A stretch of DNA of 64,000 bases from Agarivorans albus (GTDB lineage: Bacteria; Pseudomonadota; Gammaproteobacteria; Enterobacterales; Celerinatantimonadaceae). Below are positions 30,701-37,828 of this stretch, piece by piece. The translations under genes were made by a program, and so were the position numbers. Every line of letters starts with the position of its first letter. Positions within the stretch are counted from its first letter, which is position 1. The notes below the pieces were generated by a model that was not told where the DNA came from, searched no databases, and saw only the letters and a program-made list of their open reading frames with translations. The DNA is taken from NCBI RefSeq assembly GCF_019670105.1, contig NZ_AP023032.1, positions 2,412,972-2,476,971 of the forward strand, in the 5' to 3' direction.

Positions 30701-31455
30701 TTGTAGAACTGCAGTATTCCCACATTTATGCTGAGCAAAGTGGCGATATTCCTCTAGGAATAAGTATGGATTTAATTAACCCAGCCGCTGGAGAGGAAGG
30801 CAAAATAACTATTTCCGGGATCCCCGACGGCATAGAAATAGCTGGCCAAGCGGGCAATAACGGCCAGCTAGAATTTATGATGAACGAAGTTGCAGATCTA
30901 GCAATTACAGGCGGCCATAACTCAGCAACCAATTTCACATTACTAATCGACAGTTCGGCAACGCTAGATGACAACAAAGCTGAAGGTATTAGCCAAGAAC
31001 TCGAAATATCACTAAGCCCTGTTGGCGATAATACTTTAGATGGCGAAATTCAACAGGATCTAATTATTGGCGGTGCCGGTAACGACCTACTATCAGGCGG
31101 ATTAAATAACGATGTTTTTGCTTTTAGAACAGAAGATCTTGGCAGCACCGGCAATCCAAATCTCGATACCATTAGCGATTTTAACGCAGCAGAAAAAGCA
31201 GATGCCATAGACCTGAGCAGTATTTTGCATGGCTTAGGTGTTAACAACGGAAGTAGCGCCGAAACATACATTCAGCTTAGCGAACAATCAGGCTCTACCT
31301 TATTAGAAATAAAACCTGACACCACAAACGTCACCCAAAGTATCCAGTTATCGGGCGTGAGTTTGGATGAACTTTACAAAGGCGACGCTAGCCTTGCTGA
31401 CCAATCGGATTTACTTCAAAAAATGATTGATGACCAAAACCTAATAGTGAGTTAA
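21730..31455 (+). CDS. Giant type I-secreted repeat adhesin
   Basis: 3241 aa, acidic, without an N-terminal signal peptide. Residues 1-35 (VVYVDIEGQIWKVMGDGRW) resemble the start of LapA-type retention modules. Then come about six Ig-like repeats of about 100 aa (residues 135-735), a block of T1SS-143-type repeats (about 950-1570), and about ten cadherin-like repeats marked by DxDGSE-LS and D-SG-L (about 1570-3090). One RTX nonamer region (IIGGAGNDLLSGG) and a T1SS C-terminal signal (VFAFRTEDLG to the end) finish it. It should be exported by the adjacent ABC-HlyD-TolC system and mediate surface attachment. No double-alanine LapG site was seen. Only two cysteines exist, C2470 and C2577. Confidence 0.9.
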   Translation: MKPVVYVDIEGQIWKVMGDGRWLKVEPTEIIDSSIPLVKNLVSDAEQTIADSELDSTETNNSQQDSPPLYSGNTSPLSGEQGSQGASFIVRVQPTLDETLPEAGFNTQATEQAVTNTNQQGAQADQIPPLSNQAQLTVNIVDGGDGYENQFEVPAVLITGEAPDVEDGRIVVITLTDSAGQTLTVEAVVRNNNYSYQDLDIQSLNEGPIDVYASVTDYFGQFVDANDSSIKDVTAVIEAEIDGQGDNYVNQYEQAITPLYGNIIGIEDNQVVLVQVVDESGQQLSFTSQVLNNSWNIASADLTALQDGVLTINVSAVDIAGNPASASSTIIKDTLASLTADIDGVNDNYINAIESPSTLLYGQVAAVEDGQIVSVTVTDNNGEQLSFQTTVTNNSWQISNVDLTPLAEGSLTITANTSDIAGNLASASSSIVKDTLANISANIDGQGDNYVNALEVPATQLFGEITDVEDGQLVNIQITDINGASLNLKTTVANGQWLIPSSNLSNLADGELNLTASTSDIAGNSVSATTSIIKDTQASISARFEGNGDNALNQAEVGQSLLEGELVDVEDGQPINITVTDSLGTSLQFTTTSLNNHWQVVENLSGLADGELQLTVTSNDIAGNPASANNVITLDTSIPTIDIDTLDGFSISQFKAGVLTSLQGTTSGVEPGQQVIITITDGPRTVIALATVDQNGDWLTNNIDTSELNKLANWILTTEVSDVAGNSTQDALPLLAEPDPHNLLETDLYQAGVLVTNSNVNIFDAQEITFSELQPELVSIQSGGSNLTIFNSADNKVLEGRTTDTNELVFRFSVLADNSIQTLIYKALDNTLDTDETFLTPIISATQYDADGTSETVLTPLVILVKDSVPQLFNDYAQVTEGDSVFGNVIANDYSLDGELKVNQVTVDGVTKDVGIVPAVFITEQGYLLVDDSGYWLFVANRNLDHQQAQELRFDYQAIDSSGDTASAHNNIVISDGSQGSFVNDFKYNTEGSLSDSPNVFTESFTIKPGSDNPDPDSVKFSEATLVDLESLALTSGNSLIDLSYSLSDDGKTISAEVPFIGLVFTLSLSAIANGDEVNGTTTLTMFDSINQFSSSDLSFIKLTILSSDLDGTANEPGLIDWVLADGTDPQLTNNESLNLSEAELNLGTVTASGSIDLTIGSDAIDELFFDNQQTAMTSGGESLSFAVSPSGNTLTAYTDDVNDPVFTIVIDDLTDAHQSQTLSYEFSLYKGLDQNNGSHFPIKINVRDSDNDTQSLALDITVTDSDDIAVTVGDLQVSETPRDPDTTLTINSTATTTVSVTANQDPIEKLFLDITNGSPVLDSLGNTISQNGQALSWQDNANGTYDAVYGNTVVFSLSLPDDFELAANSSIDVELTFNLYSAIDHLDSSQDHALSLSLPISATDTDGTSIAASSIVTIYDGRDPKIETAGQIDVNESDLANGNIASGISTVSPTIKVSAGSDEITDILLDTAAFNALGIQSGGSPVNLAAANNDGWYIATNDLAEPIFQIKINTDGSTEFELYAALDHPDGNGENLLALDFVATAIDADNDVSASTNFSVSVTDDTPQSENRSLDLVEGESFSTQLLNETVSGSDGASIVSFNYMGTNYAIAANSSVTIDLLNPNLLSEVYGELTLHANGELVLTTESNVTESPALLDSISYVVEDNDGDQVTSTATLNLGDSPGVIRTENAETTEDNSVTLSIEVRPGDTDQNEAVTNIIIDETSLNGGSLFLGNTLLVASGGLITITDLQFSGNVAKPNGVLSYQPAENESNTTSSVSLAISSTISTLSGDRVISSNLEVSVLPVADPPTWSGSSQYTYNMVEDDDSNQTLDITANLVDSIDGSETLSYQFADLPDGLQLSLNGNPVTEGKSYNQNQLDQITVKADNNLAGQFTFTLIAIATEAGNAFAAASDQTAQTSQTVTINVQPEADLPSLSVRNIKGLEDQAINLSDVIAGQLNDTDDSETLSYKIVVQDGWQVSGGSTVLSSPNTYLVQANELDAGIVSLIPKPDISSFTESLTLSVTAIASESTIDGLVPSPVTAESSAQIITVSLTGVVDTPTVADAGAGNWAIDQVNNVISNQASFNEDQLFALDFEFSTSDDDASENINLLITNLPDNIRLVDSLGNPYPLEVVGKDPVTGAIYQVNNSILSQLFVKTDDDFSGELSFDIKAISTEPDGDSGEFEYTVNIEVSPVVDENDGASLFTQAVEDRNVSLNLMPPLSADSDGSETITAYTITSLPSDLHLFIDGVPALVPPGGLDLSTLFDPNTTNLANFLSSGQLTIRADADLSGDFTIPISYQIVDTSPTGATDTKNLTANLQIDVEGRVELDTRLEAITSPLESNDGSAISLDGSVLFVDSDLDGSEYLDYIEIVIPEGEFFQVEHPNGAIMGANNNWIIPANGLTSDSVAETAADILAGASLYSALNTDQVTITIRARVIDDEDARYISAPLQVQVSGHSGGDTVPCTPSAPGDLSNSIVDANEGQDIDVSGHLNGDIANDPSDVISFYISVDDLPDGVELEGAEIYPEYNALGNVTGYTISASAIETMTITGLDEDYAGQLDIPVTVIVTDTCTGDSISEQQAISILVQPIVDDISLTISNNVIQEDTSTNLNMAFVLGDSNIPGEGIETVNSLIFTVPANSSFIGDSAIITNNGDDTWTVIDPSRLNEIEFRPPNNFSGQLTIDVAANITDLADGLLDTQTKNTSLTIKVQPVADQVLLAAINSSGDEDNYIKLDGLAAHQIDLDGSETASLSIHGVPEGAVLSYFDGSNYQLLQNNGADGGSFNGAPTHAWGVGSSQLSEIYILPPLDFSGDIPLIFEAISLETANNDFKVSTQDFVVGVNPVGDDSQFFEVPESLSSDEGIAIDIPLNISSFETDSNEQILVGLEVNNSSDASALTGLDRIVINGQQAHFVYNGSGYIASLLINAASVTSLQLYAGDAFGQLDVTLFSQTKDSAFVLGSEVSDLGDVTTENLTINISPLPDPPIVELQYSHIYAEQSGDIPLGISMDLINPAAGEEGKITISGIPDGIEIAGQAGNNGQLEFMMNEVADLAITGGHNSATNFTLLIDSSATLDDNKAEGISQELEISLSPVGDNTLDGEIQQDLIIGGAGNDLLSGGLNNDVFAFRTEDLGSTGNPNLDTISDFNAAEKADAIDLSSILHGLGVNNGSSAETYIQLSEQSGSTLLEIKPDTTNVTQSIQLSGVSLDELYKGDASLADQSDLLQKMIDDQNLIVS
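22132..23637 (+). repeat. Tandem ~300-bp repeats encoding Ig-like domains
   Basis: Units begin near 22132, 22443, 22743, 23049 and 23352, so the period is about 300 bp (100 aa). Each unit encodes a start like IDGQGDNYVN, a middle VEDGQ and an end SDIAGNxASA. The DNA copies have diverged at many silent sites, so this is an old array and not a fresh expansion. Confidence 0.8.
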
Positions 31456-31462
31456 AAACTAC

Positions 31463-33586
31463 ATGGATAAGCAGGATGCTTGGCTAGAAAGCATAGAGTG
31501 GCTATGCAAATATTTCGGTCTCCATTTCAATAAGTCGGTGACTGTTAGAGGCTTACCGCTTGCAAACGGCAAGCTAGAAGCTGACTACTATGCACGAGCT
31601 TGTGTACAGGCGGGGCTTTCAGCCACACCGATTAAACTTATTCAACTTAAGCAATTCACTGGACTTTTGTTGGTGGTTGATAAACAGCAACAGTTACGCA
31701 TTGTCTCTTCGATCACCAAAGAAGTAGTTATCTATCAAAACACCAACCAGCCTAATAGCCAGCGACAAGCTATCGCAGACTTTATGGCAGAAGCTACCGA
31801 ACAAGCATGGTTGATAACCCCGCTACAAAACACCGATCAAAGAGTTGAACAATTACACCAAGGTAAAAAAACGCATTGGATTTATAAGGCTCTTGAACAA
31901 GCAAAACCATGGTTTAGAGATTTACTGGTCGCGTCTATCTTCATCAATCTATTAGCCATGGTAGTTCCGTTGTTTACCATGAATGTTTACGACCGCGTGG
32001 TGCCAAACCAAGCCTTTAATACCCTATGGACACTTGCTATAGGCGTAACTATTGCACTGATATTTGATTGGTTGCTACGTAAAGCGCGTAGCAACATCAC
32101 CGACATGGCAGGCAAGCAAATAGATAACACCATCTCAGCTAGCATTATGGAGAAGGTATTAGGCATGCGTTTAGAAAACAAACCACAATCAGTGGGTGCG
32201 TTTTCTAGGCAAATACAAGACTTTGATAGTGTTCGAGATTTTTTTACCTCGGTAACTTTAGTCACCTTGGTTGACCTTCCTTTTACGCTTTTTTTCTTAG
32301 CCTTGATTGCATGGCTCGGTGGTCCAATGGTGTTTGTTCCATTAGCTGTATTAAGCGGTTTAATTGTCTTTAGTTTGATAATGAAAGCTAGAATCGCTGC
32401 CAGTATGGAACAAAGTGCAAAGCTCTCTACCCAACGACAGGCAGAGCTTTTTGAAAGCCTCACTACCCTTACCGAGCTCAAGCAATTTAACGCTGAAGGC
32501 GTCAATCAGCGAAAATGGGAGCAAACAACAAGCCAAATGGGCGACTGGCAAATTCGCTCTCGCCATCTAAGCAATCTAATCAGCCACTCAATAGTTACTA
32601 GCCAACAAGTTGTCACCATTGGGCTGGTGGTTATTGGTGTTTACCGTATCTCAGAGGGATTACTGAGTATGGGCGGATTAATCGCAATTGTAATGTTAAG
32701 CGGACGAGCAGCTGGTTCAATTAATCAGTTATCTATGCTTATTTTACGTTACCAACAATGCCAAGCAGCAATACAAGGGCTCGAGCAAGTGATGGCATTA
32801 CCGCAAGAACATCAAGCAGAGCATAAAGTCCAAGCAAACAACTTTGAAGGTAAAATCAGTTTTGAAAACGTGAGCTTTTGCTATCCAGAGCAAAATTTTA
32901 ATGCCTTAAGTGACATTAACCTACAATTAATGCCCGGTGAGCGCTTGGGGCTAATTGGCAACGCAGGCTCTGGCAAGTCTAGCCTTATCTCATTAATGGC
33001 TAATCAATATGCACCTAGCTCTGGTCAAATCAGTTACCAAGACATCGATGCCTCCTTGTGGGCACCAACAGTATTACGCCAACACATAGGCTGGTTAGGA
33101 CAAGACCCGGTATTGGTGTTTGGCTCGGTAATACAAAACATTTTGCTAGGTACCACATCGCTAGATGAGGAAAAACTAACCTGGGCAATTCAACATTCTG
33201 GCTTACAGGCCCATTTAAGCAGAATGAGTAACGGACTCGAAAGCCAAGTGGGCGAACGCGGTATGTTGTTATCAGGAGGCCAGAGGCAAGCAGTTGCTCT
33301 AGCTAGAGCTTTATACCGTAAACCCAAACTACTGCTGCTAGACGAACCTGTCAGTGCCTTAGATAACAACAGCCAAAGTTTAGTGAAGCACAGCTTAGCT
33401 AAACTCCCCCGCGACATAAGCATAGTCATAAGTTCGCACCAACAAAGCTTACTTAGTATTTGTGATCGGATCATCGTATTAGAAAGAGGCCATATCGTCG
33501 CCAATGATAAGGCCGATGTGATCCTAGGGCTTCAAAGTAAAAAACGCCACTCTGTTAGTGTGGTAAGAGAGGCCAAACATGACTAA
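31463..33586 (+). CDS. T1SS ABC exporter with C39-like domain (LapB/RtxB type)
   Basis: 707 aa. An N-terminal peptidase-like domain (about 1-130) is followed by a transmembrane part (about 155-430) and an ATPase (about 465-700) with Walker A GNAGSGKSS (near 500), signature LSGGQRQ (near 603) and Walker B LLLLDEP (near 630). The N-terminal domain does not show the catalytic Cys-His arrangement of a bacteriocin peptidase, as in exporters of long RTX adhesins. It starts 7 bp after the adhesin and its last 8 nt overlap the HlyD gene. Confidence 0.92.
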   Translation: MDKQDAWLESIEWLCKYFGLHFNKSVTVRGLPLANGKLEADYYARACVQAGLSATPIKLIQLKQFTGLLLVVDKQQQLRIVSSITKEVVIYQNTNQPNSQRQAIADFMAEATEQAWLITPLQNTDQRVEQLHQGKKTHWIYKALEQAKPWFRDLLVASIFINLLAMVVPLFTMNVYDRVVPNQAFNTLWTLAIGVTIALIFDWLLRKARSNITDMAGKQIDNTISASIMEKVLGMRLENKPQSVGAFSRQIQDFDSVRDFFTSVTLVTLVDLPFTLFFLALIAWLGGPMVFVPLAVLSGLIVFSLIMKARIAASMEQSAKLSTQRQAELFESLTTLTELKQFNAEGVNQRKWEQTTSQMGDWQIRSRHLSNLISHSIVTSQQVVTIGLVVIGVYRISEGLLSMGGLIAIVMLSGRAAGSINQLSMLILRYQQCQAAIQGLEQVMALPQEHQAEHKVQANNFEGKISFENVSFCYPEQNFNALSDINLQLMPGERLGLIGNAGSGKSSLISLMANQYAPSSGQISYQDIDASLWAPTVLRQHIGWLGQDPVLVFGSVIQNILLGTTSLDEEKLTWAIQHSGLQAHLSRMSNGLESQVGERGMLLSGGQRQAVALARALYRKPKLLLLDEPVSALDNNSQSLVKHSLAKLPRDISIVISSHQQSLLSICDRIIVLERGHIVANDKADVILGLQSKKRHSVSVVREAKHD

Positions 33587-34898
33587 TCAACTTGCTTGGC
33601 AACAACAACGCTTAGCGCAACAATCTAGGCACATAATATGGCTTTGCGGATGCCTTATCATCTGCTTAGTTGTATGGGCTGCATTGGCTACTTTAGATGA
33701 AGTTATTGTGGGTAATGGCAAAGTAGTACCCTCATCTGCCATTAGCAAAATTCAAAGTTTAGAAGGCGGCATTGTTAAACAGCTATATGTAGAAGTGGGT
33801 GATCAAGTTAGCCAAGGCCAACATCTATTGTCTTTAGAAGACACCCGTTTTAGAGCGGCTTTTCAAGAGAGCGAACAACAACGTAGCACCCTGCTCGCTC
33901 AAGAAACTCGCCTCATAGCCGAGTTAGCCAGCGTTAATATAAACAATGCTAGCAACAATTGGACGAATCAAGTGTTAGTTAAACCTCTTGAGTTAAGCTT
34001 TATTAACCAAAACCAACGGGCTCAAACTAATGCTACTGCCAACTACCAACAACGGATCCGCCAACTTAACGCCCAATTAGAAGAAGCAACTTTAGCAATA
34101 GAACAACAAACCCAAGCACTTAACGAGGCGCTTGGCAATCAGCAAACTCTACAACACAGCTTAGCCGTAGTCGCGCAAGAAATATCAATGTTAGAAGACG
34201 TAGTTGCTAGCGGTGCTGTTGCAAAAGTCGAATTACTAAAACTACAACGCGACAAAATTCAGCTGGATGGGGATATCGCAAGCGCACAACTGATGGCCAG
34301 TAAACTGAAGGCTGCTATTAACGAAGCAATCTTAGAGCGCCGCAATATAGCCGTTGAATTTAGAACCAAAGCCCAAGCACAGCTTAACGAGGTATCAGCA
34401 AAACTCGCTCAATTAGACGAAAGCCAACACGCTGTCGCTGATCAACTAAATAGAACCAAGCTGGTTGCTCCCATAGACGGGACCGTTAAGGATATTCTTG
34501 TTAGATCTGTCGGTGGCGTGATTCGCCCAGGTGAAGCAATAATGGAAATTGTCCCAAAAGATAGTCAATTGATAATTGAAACTAAAATTGCCCCTAAAGA
34601 TATTGGCTTCATCCGGACAGGCTTGCCCGCCATGGTGAAGTTTACCGCCTTTGACTTTGTAGTGTACGGCGGCCAACAAGGGGTTGTGAGCTACGTTAGC
34701 CCAGATGCCCTTCAAGACGAAGATGGCAGCACCTATTACCAAGCCCATATTCAATTAGACCAAACAAACAACACTAACTTGCAAGTAATCCCCGGTATGC
34801 AAGCTATGGTGGACATACTAACCGGGGAAAAATCTGTATTGAGCTACTGGCTGAAACCTTTATTGCGGGCTAAAGCTAACGCTCTTCGTGAACCCTAA
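33579..34898 (+). CDS. HlyD-family T1SS membrane fusion protein (LapC type)
   Basis: 439 aa. A single membrane anchor (about 18-40) is followed by the biotinyl-lipoyl half-motif ISKIQSLEGGIVKQLYVEVG (60-79), a long coiled coil (about 100-280) and the C-terminal HlyD signature LVAPIDGTVKDI. It bridges the inner-membrane ABC exporter to the TolC channel. The start overlaps the ABC gene by 8 nt (ATGACTAA), giving coupled translation. Confidence 0.93.
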   Translation: MTNQLAWQQQRLAQQSRHIIWLCGCLIICLVVWAALATLDEVIVGNGKVVPSSAISKIQSLEGGIVKQLYVEVGDQVSQGQHLLSLEDTRFRAAFQESEQQRSTLLAQETRLIAELASVNINNASNNWTNQVLVKPLELSFINQNQRAQTNATANYQQRIRQLNAQLEEATLAIEQQTQALNEALGNQQTLQHSLAVVAQEISMLEDVVASGAVAKVELLKLQRDKIQLDGDIASAQLMASKLKAAINEAILERRNIAVEFRTKAQAQLNEVSAKLAQLDESQHAVADQLNRTKLVAPIDGTVKDILVRSVGGVIRPGEAIMEIVPKDSQLIIETKIAPKDIGFIRTGLPAMVKFTAFDFVVYGGQQGVVSYVSPDALQDEDGSTYYQAHIQLDQTNNTNLQVIPGMQAMVDILTGEKSVLSYWLKPLLRAKANALREP

Positions 34899-34914
34899 CG
34901 GATGAGGAAAAGGA

Positions 34915-36231
34915 ATGCGATCATCTGTAATAACCGCTGTGGCTTGCCTATTTAGCGCAAATGCCGCAGCGTTGTCACTTGAACAGTCGGTAGCTTACGC
35001 TATTGATTACAGCCCAGACATTGCTGGGCAATACGCACGCTTTCAATCTGTGTTGCGCGATGTAGACGGTGCTCAAGCAGACTATTTGCCACAACTTAAT
35101 GTTTACGCCGCAGCTGGTTACGAAGACACCTACTATAACAGTGGTGTACAAATACCCAGCGACGAGCGAAACATGAACCGAACAGAGGTAGGCATTAAAG
35201 CGTCCCAATTACTATTTGACGGCTTAAAAACCAACGCCAATATATCTCGATTAAGCTTTGAGGCTGAATCTGAACGTTTATTGCTGTTATCAGACGCCGA
35301 AAACGTTGCATTAGATGTAATACGCGTTTATCTGAATACTTTAAAAGCTCAAACGGTATTAGAGTTAAGCGAGCGAAATGTTGTTGAGCATGAAGAAATT
35401 TATGATGATATTTTGGAGCGCACTCAAAAAGGTTTAAGTAGTAACTCAGACCTTGCACAAATATCGGCTCGTGTGGCCACTTCAAAAAGCTCTATGATTG
35501 CGGCAACCAACAACCTCTACGATTTGCGCACTCAATACACCCGCTTAGTCGGTAAAACTCCCGATAATCTGGTTAAACCACAATTCGATTATCAGCTTAT
35601 TCCACCCAATAAAGAAATTGCCATTCAGCAAGGTATTGACGCGCACCCAGAAATCCAGTCAGCAATGGCTGACATAGAAGCCGCTCACCAAGAAACTCGC
35701 CGAGAAAAAGGTAATTACTACCCAGAGTTTAATATCGAAGCAGTGGCCAACCGCAATGAAAACGTAGGTGGATTAAGAGGCCCTGATCGCGATGCTCGAA
35801 TCATGCTTACCATGAGTTACGACATTTTTAGCGGTGGCAGAACCATAGCCAATACCGAAGCAGCAGCATGGCGTAGCGAACAAGCCAGAAATACCAGAAT
35901 TCGCGCCCAACGCGAGGTTGTAGAAGGCACTACATTAGCTTGGCACGCCTACGAGCTTCTGGCTCAACAAAAACAGCTATTACAGGTAAATGTAGACGCA
36001 GCAAAAGCTGCAGAGCTGGGGTACATCGAGCAGTTTAATGTTGGAAGACGCAGCTTGTTAGACGTATTAGATGCCAAGGTAGAGGTGTTTCTAGCCCGTA
36101 AGAATTATATAGAAACCGATTACGAACACACCCTAGCAGCTTATAGGATCTTAAATGCAATGGGACGATTAACATACGCGTTACGTGTTGAGTATCCCGA
36201 ACAATGGCAAACAGGAGCGAACAATAAATGA
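34915..36231 (+). CDS. TolC-family outer membrane channel (LapE/AggA type)
   Basis: 438 aa with a signal peptide (MRSSVITAVACLFSANAAA). Mature start LSLEQSVAYAIDYSPDI and the repeated long amphipathic helices (QADYLPQLNVYAAAGYEDT, then EKGNYYPEFNIEAVAN) are the two structural halves of TolC proteins. It forms the outer membrane conduit for the adhesin. The start has AAAGGAA just upstream, and its stop overlaps the next ATG by 4 nt. Confidence 0.92.
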   Translation: MRSSVITAVACLFSANAAALSLEQSVAYAIDYSPDIAGQYARFQSVLRDVDGAQADYLPQLNVYAAAGYEDTYYNSGVQIPSDERNMNRTEVGIKASQLLFDGLKTNANISRLSFEAESERLLLLSDAENVALDVIRVYLNTLKAQTVLELSERNVVEHEEIYDDILERTQKGLSSNSDLAQISARVATSKSSMIAATNNLYDLRTQYTRLVGKTPDNLVKPQFDYQLIPPNKEIAIQQGIDAHPEIQSAMADIEAAHQETRREKGNYYPEFNIEAVANRNENVGGLRGPDRDARIMLTMSYDIFSGGRTIANTEAAAWRSEQARNTRIRAQREVVEGTTLAWHAYELLAQQKQLLQVNVDAAKAAELGYIEQFNVGRRSLLDVLDAKVEVFLARKNYIETDYEHTLAAYRILNAMGRLTYALRVEYPEQWQTGANNK

Positions 36232-36833
36232 TTAAACTTATCGCAACTGTTTTTAGTGCCAGCTTATTAATAGCTTGCTCCCACCAACCAGACACTCAGC
36301 TAAGTCGCCACCAAATTGATGATCTACGAGATCACGACAACGACGGAGTAATCAACCAACGAGACAAGTGCCGAAACACTCAAGCTGGAACGATTGTCGA
36401 CAACAATGGCTGTGCTGTTTGGCTTAGTCACCAAAGCTATCTGGTTCAAAGTATTCTATTTGATCTGGATAGTGCGACTCTCAGGAGTGATCAAACAGAG
36501 ACATTAAACAAAATTGCTCTTCAGCTTAAACAACAACCCACACTGCAAGTTACCTTAATTGGCGATACCAGTAGTGAAGGTAGCGAAGATTACAATCACC
36601 AACTAGCCGTAAAGCGCACCAATGCCATTAGCCAAGCGCTATTTGATAAAGGCATAAGCCCAGACCAAATACTGGTGCAAGAGTACTACCAAGAAACTGA
36701 ATACACCGCAAAACTAGAACAGCGAAAGCGGCGAGTGATAGCGGTGTTTAAAGAGCAACAATTGCAAGCCCAACAACAGTGGACCATATACAGCTCAGAA
36801 CAAGGTACGAACCAACAAGGAGTTAAACAATGA
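36228..36833 (+). CDS. OmpA-like lipoprotein with TSP3-type segment
   Basis: 201 aa. Lipobox LLIAC at residues 13-17 predicts a lipoprotein. One calcium-binding type-3 segment (DHDNDGVINQRDKC, about 36-49) precedes an OmpA-C peptidoglycan-binding domain (about 75-185; ILFDLDSATLRSD and LAVKRTNAISQALF). Overlaps both neighbours by 4 nt (ATGA junctions), so it is an integral part of the T1SS operon. It may tie the secretion complex or surface-held adhesin to the cell wall (inference). Confidence 0.85.
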   Translation: MIKLIATVFSASLLIACSHQPDTQLSRHQIDDLRDHDNDGVINQRDKCRNTQAGTIVDNNGCAVWLSHQSYLVQSILFDLDSATLRSDQTETLNKIALQLKQQPTLQVTLIGDTSSEGSEDYNHQLAVKRTNAISQALFDKGISPDQILVQEYYQETEYTAKLEQRKRRVIAVFKEQQLQAQQQWTIYSSEQGTNQQGVKQ

Positions 36834-37741
36834 TTCTATCTCGTAGCGTTTTTGTATTTGTTTGTTGTTTGTTTAGCTTTAATGCTCAGGCTAATAATCA
36901 TCATCGCGTAATTGTAGAAAATGAGCTGGTAGAGCCAGTAATAGAGCTAGTTAAACATGCGCAACTAAGCAAGCAACTTGGCATCATCAGAACTAATAAT
37001 GTTGCGCACAGTTTTATTCAAGGTAAAGGCTACGTTGGCATTAGCTCTGAACGTTGGCTAGACAGCGACATGGCCGAGTTTGTTAGGCGTTATGGTTACC
37101 AACCCACCGAACTGTTTTTCAGTTCTGATGCAGCAGCAATATTAGTTCACCCAGAGAATCCGGTTAACGCCATAGATATGCCCTCTCTAGCAAAACTATT
37201 TGCATGTAACGACACAAACACCTCACCGAGCTGGAATGCACTAAAACTGAGCTCCAGTGAGGATCAGATACAAACTTACGCAGGCTTAAACGAACTCAAG
37301 CAACACAAGAAGTTTACCGATCTCGTTGCCTGCAAAGGCGAACAACAAAGCTCTGTAAAGCAGCTTGAAGCAGCTCAACTTTTAGATACCCTTAACCAAC
37401 AGCCAAATGCTATTGCCTATACCCTATATCAAAGCAATTTCGACCAAGCCAAAGCCCTGCAGCTAATTGATGCCAGCGGCGACTATTTTGACCTAAACCA
37501 CGAAACTATTTTGTCGGGTCGTTACCCCCTCGCCAACGTCTACTATATGTACGTAAATTTGGCACCTAGCGGCAGTTACCCTGCCCCCGCATTTAAACAG
37601 TTTGTTCAATATGTTCAGACTCAAGAAGCGCAACAAAAAATGCGCAAATACGGCTTTATTCCGCTGCCAGAAGAAGCCATACAACGCAATTTAGTTACCC
37701 TAAAACAAGTAGAACCAGAAATAGCCGGGGGATACAAATAG
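36830..37741 (+). CDS. PstS-like periplasmic binding protein in T1SS operon
   Basis: 303 aa with signal peptide (FVCCLFSFNAQA). The body looks like the PstS/PBP-like fold: GYVGISSERWLDSDMAEFV, then RYGYQPTELFFSSDAAAIL and HPENPVNAIDMPSLAKLF, and the late GRYPLANVYYMYVN, all close to phosphate-binding protein landmarks. No permease or ATPase of a Pst system is nearby. The gene overlaps the OmpA-like gene (ATGA), so it is translated with the adhesin exporter. Role unknown: possibly sensing or scaffold rather than transport. Confidence 0.75.
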   Translation: MILSRSVFVFVCCLFSFNAQANNHHRVIVENELVEPVIELVKHAQLSKQLGIIRTNNVAHSFIQGKGYVGISSERWLDSDMAEFVRRYGYQPTELFFSSDAAAILVHPENPVNAIDMPSLAKLFACNDTNTSPSWNALKLSSSEDQIQTYAGLNELKQHKKFTDLVACKGEQQSSVKQLEAAQLLDTLNQQPNAIAYTLYQSNFDQAKALQLIDASGDYFDLNHETILSGRYPLANVYYMYVNLAPSGSYPAPAFKQFVQYVQTQEAQQKMRKYGFIPLPEEAIQRNLVTLKQVEPEIAGGYK

Positions 37742-37780
37742 ATGCAGCGTTTAGCTTGAAGTAAGTTTCAATTAACCAAT

Positions 37781-37811
37781 AAAAAAGGCTTATCTTTCGA
37801 TAAGCCTTTTT
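37781..37811. terminator. Bidirectional terminator between T1SS operon and PTS operon
   Basis: AAAAAGGCTTATC pairs with GATAAGCCTTTTT across a TTTC loop; T runs follow on both strands. It ends the rightward adhesin operon and the leftward PTS operon. Confidence 0.9.
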
Positions 37812-37828
37812 GCTGTAGCTTCTAAAAC

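Noticed and set aside
22132-31000. Possible CRISPR or other short-period repeat array in the adhesin
   Set aside because: The period is about 300 bp or longer, in frame with protein domains, and the copies have diverged at silent sites; there are no short identical repeats with unique spacers.
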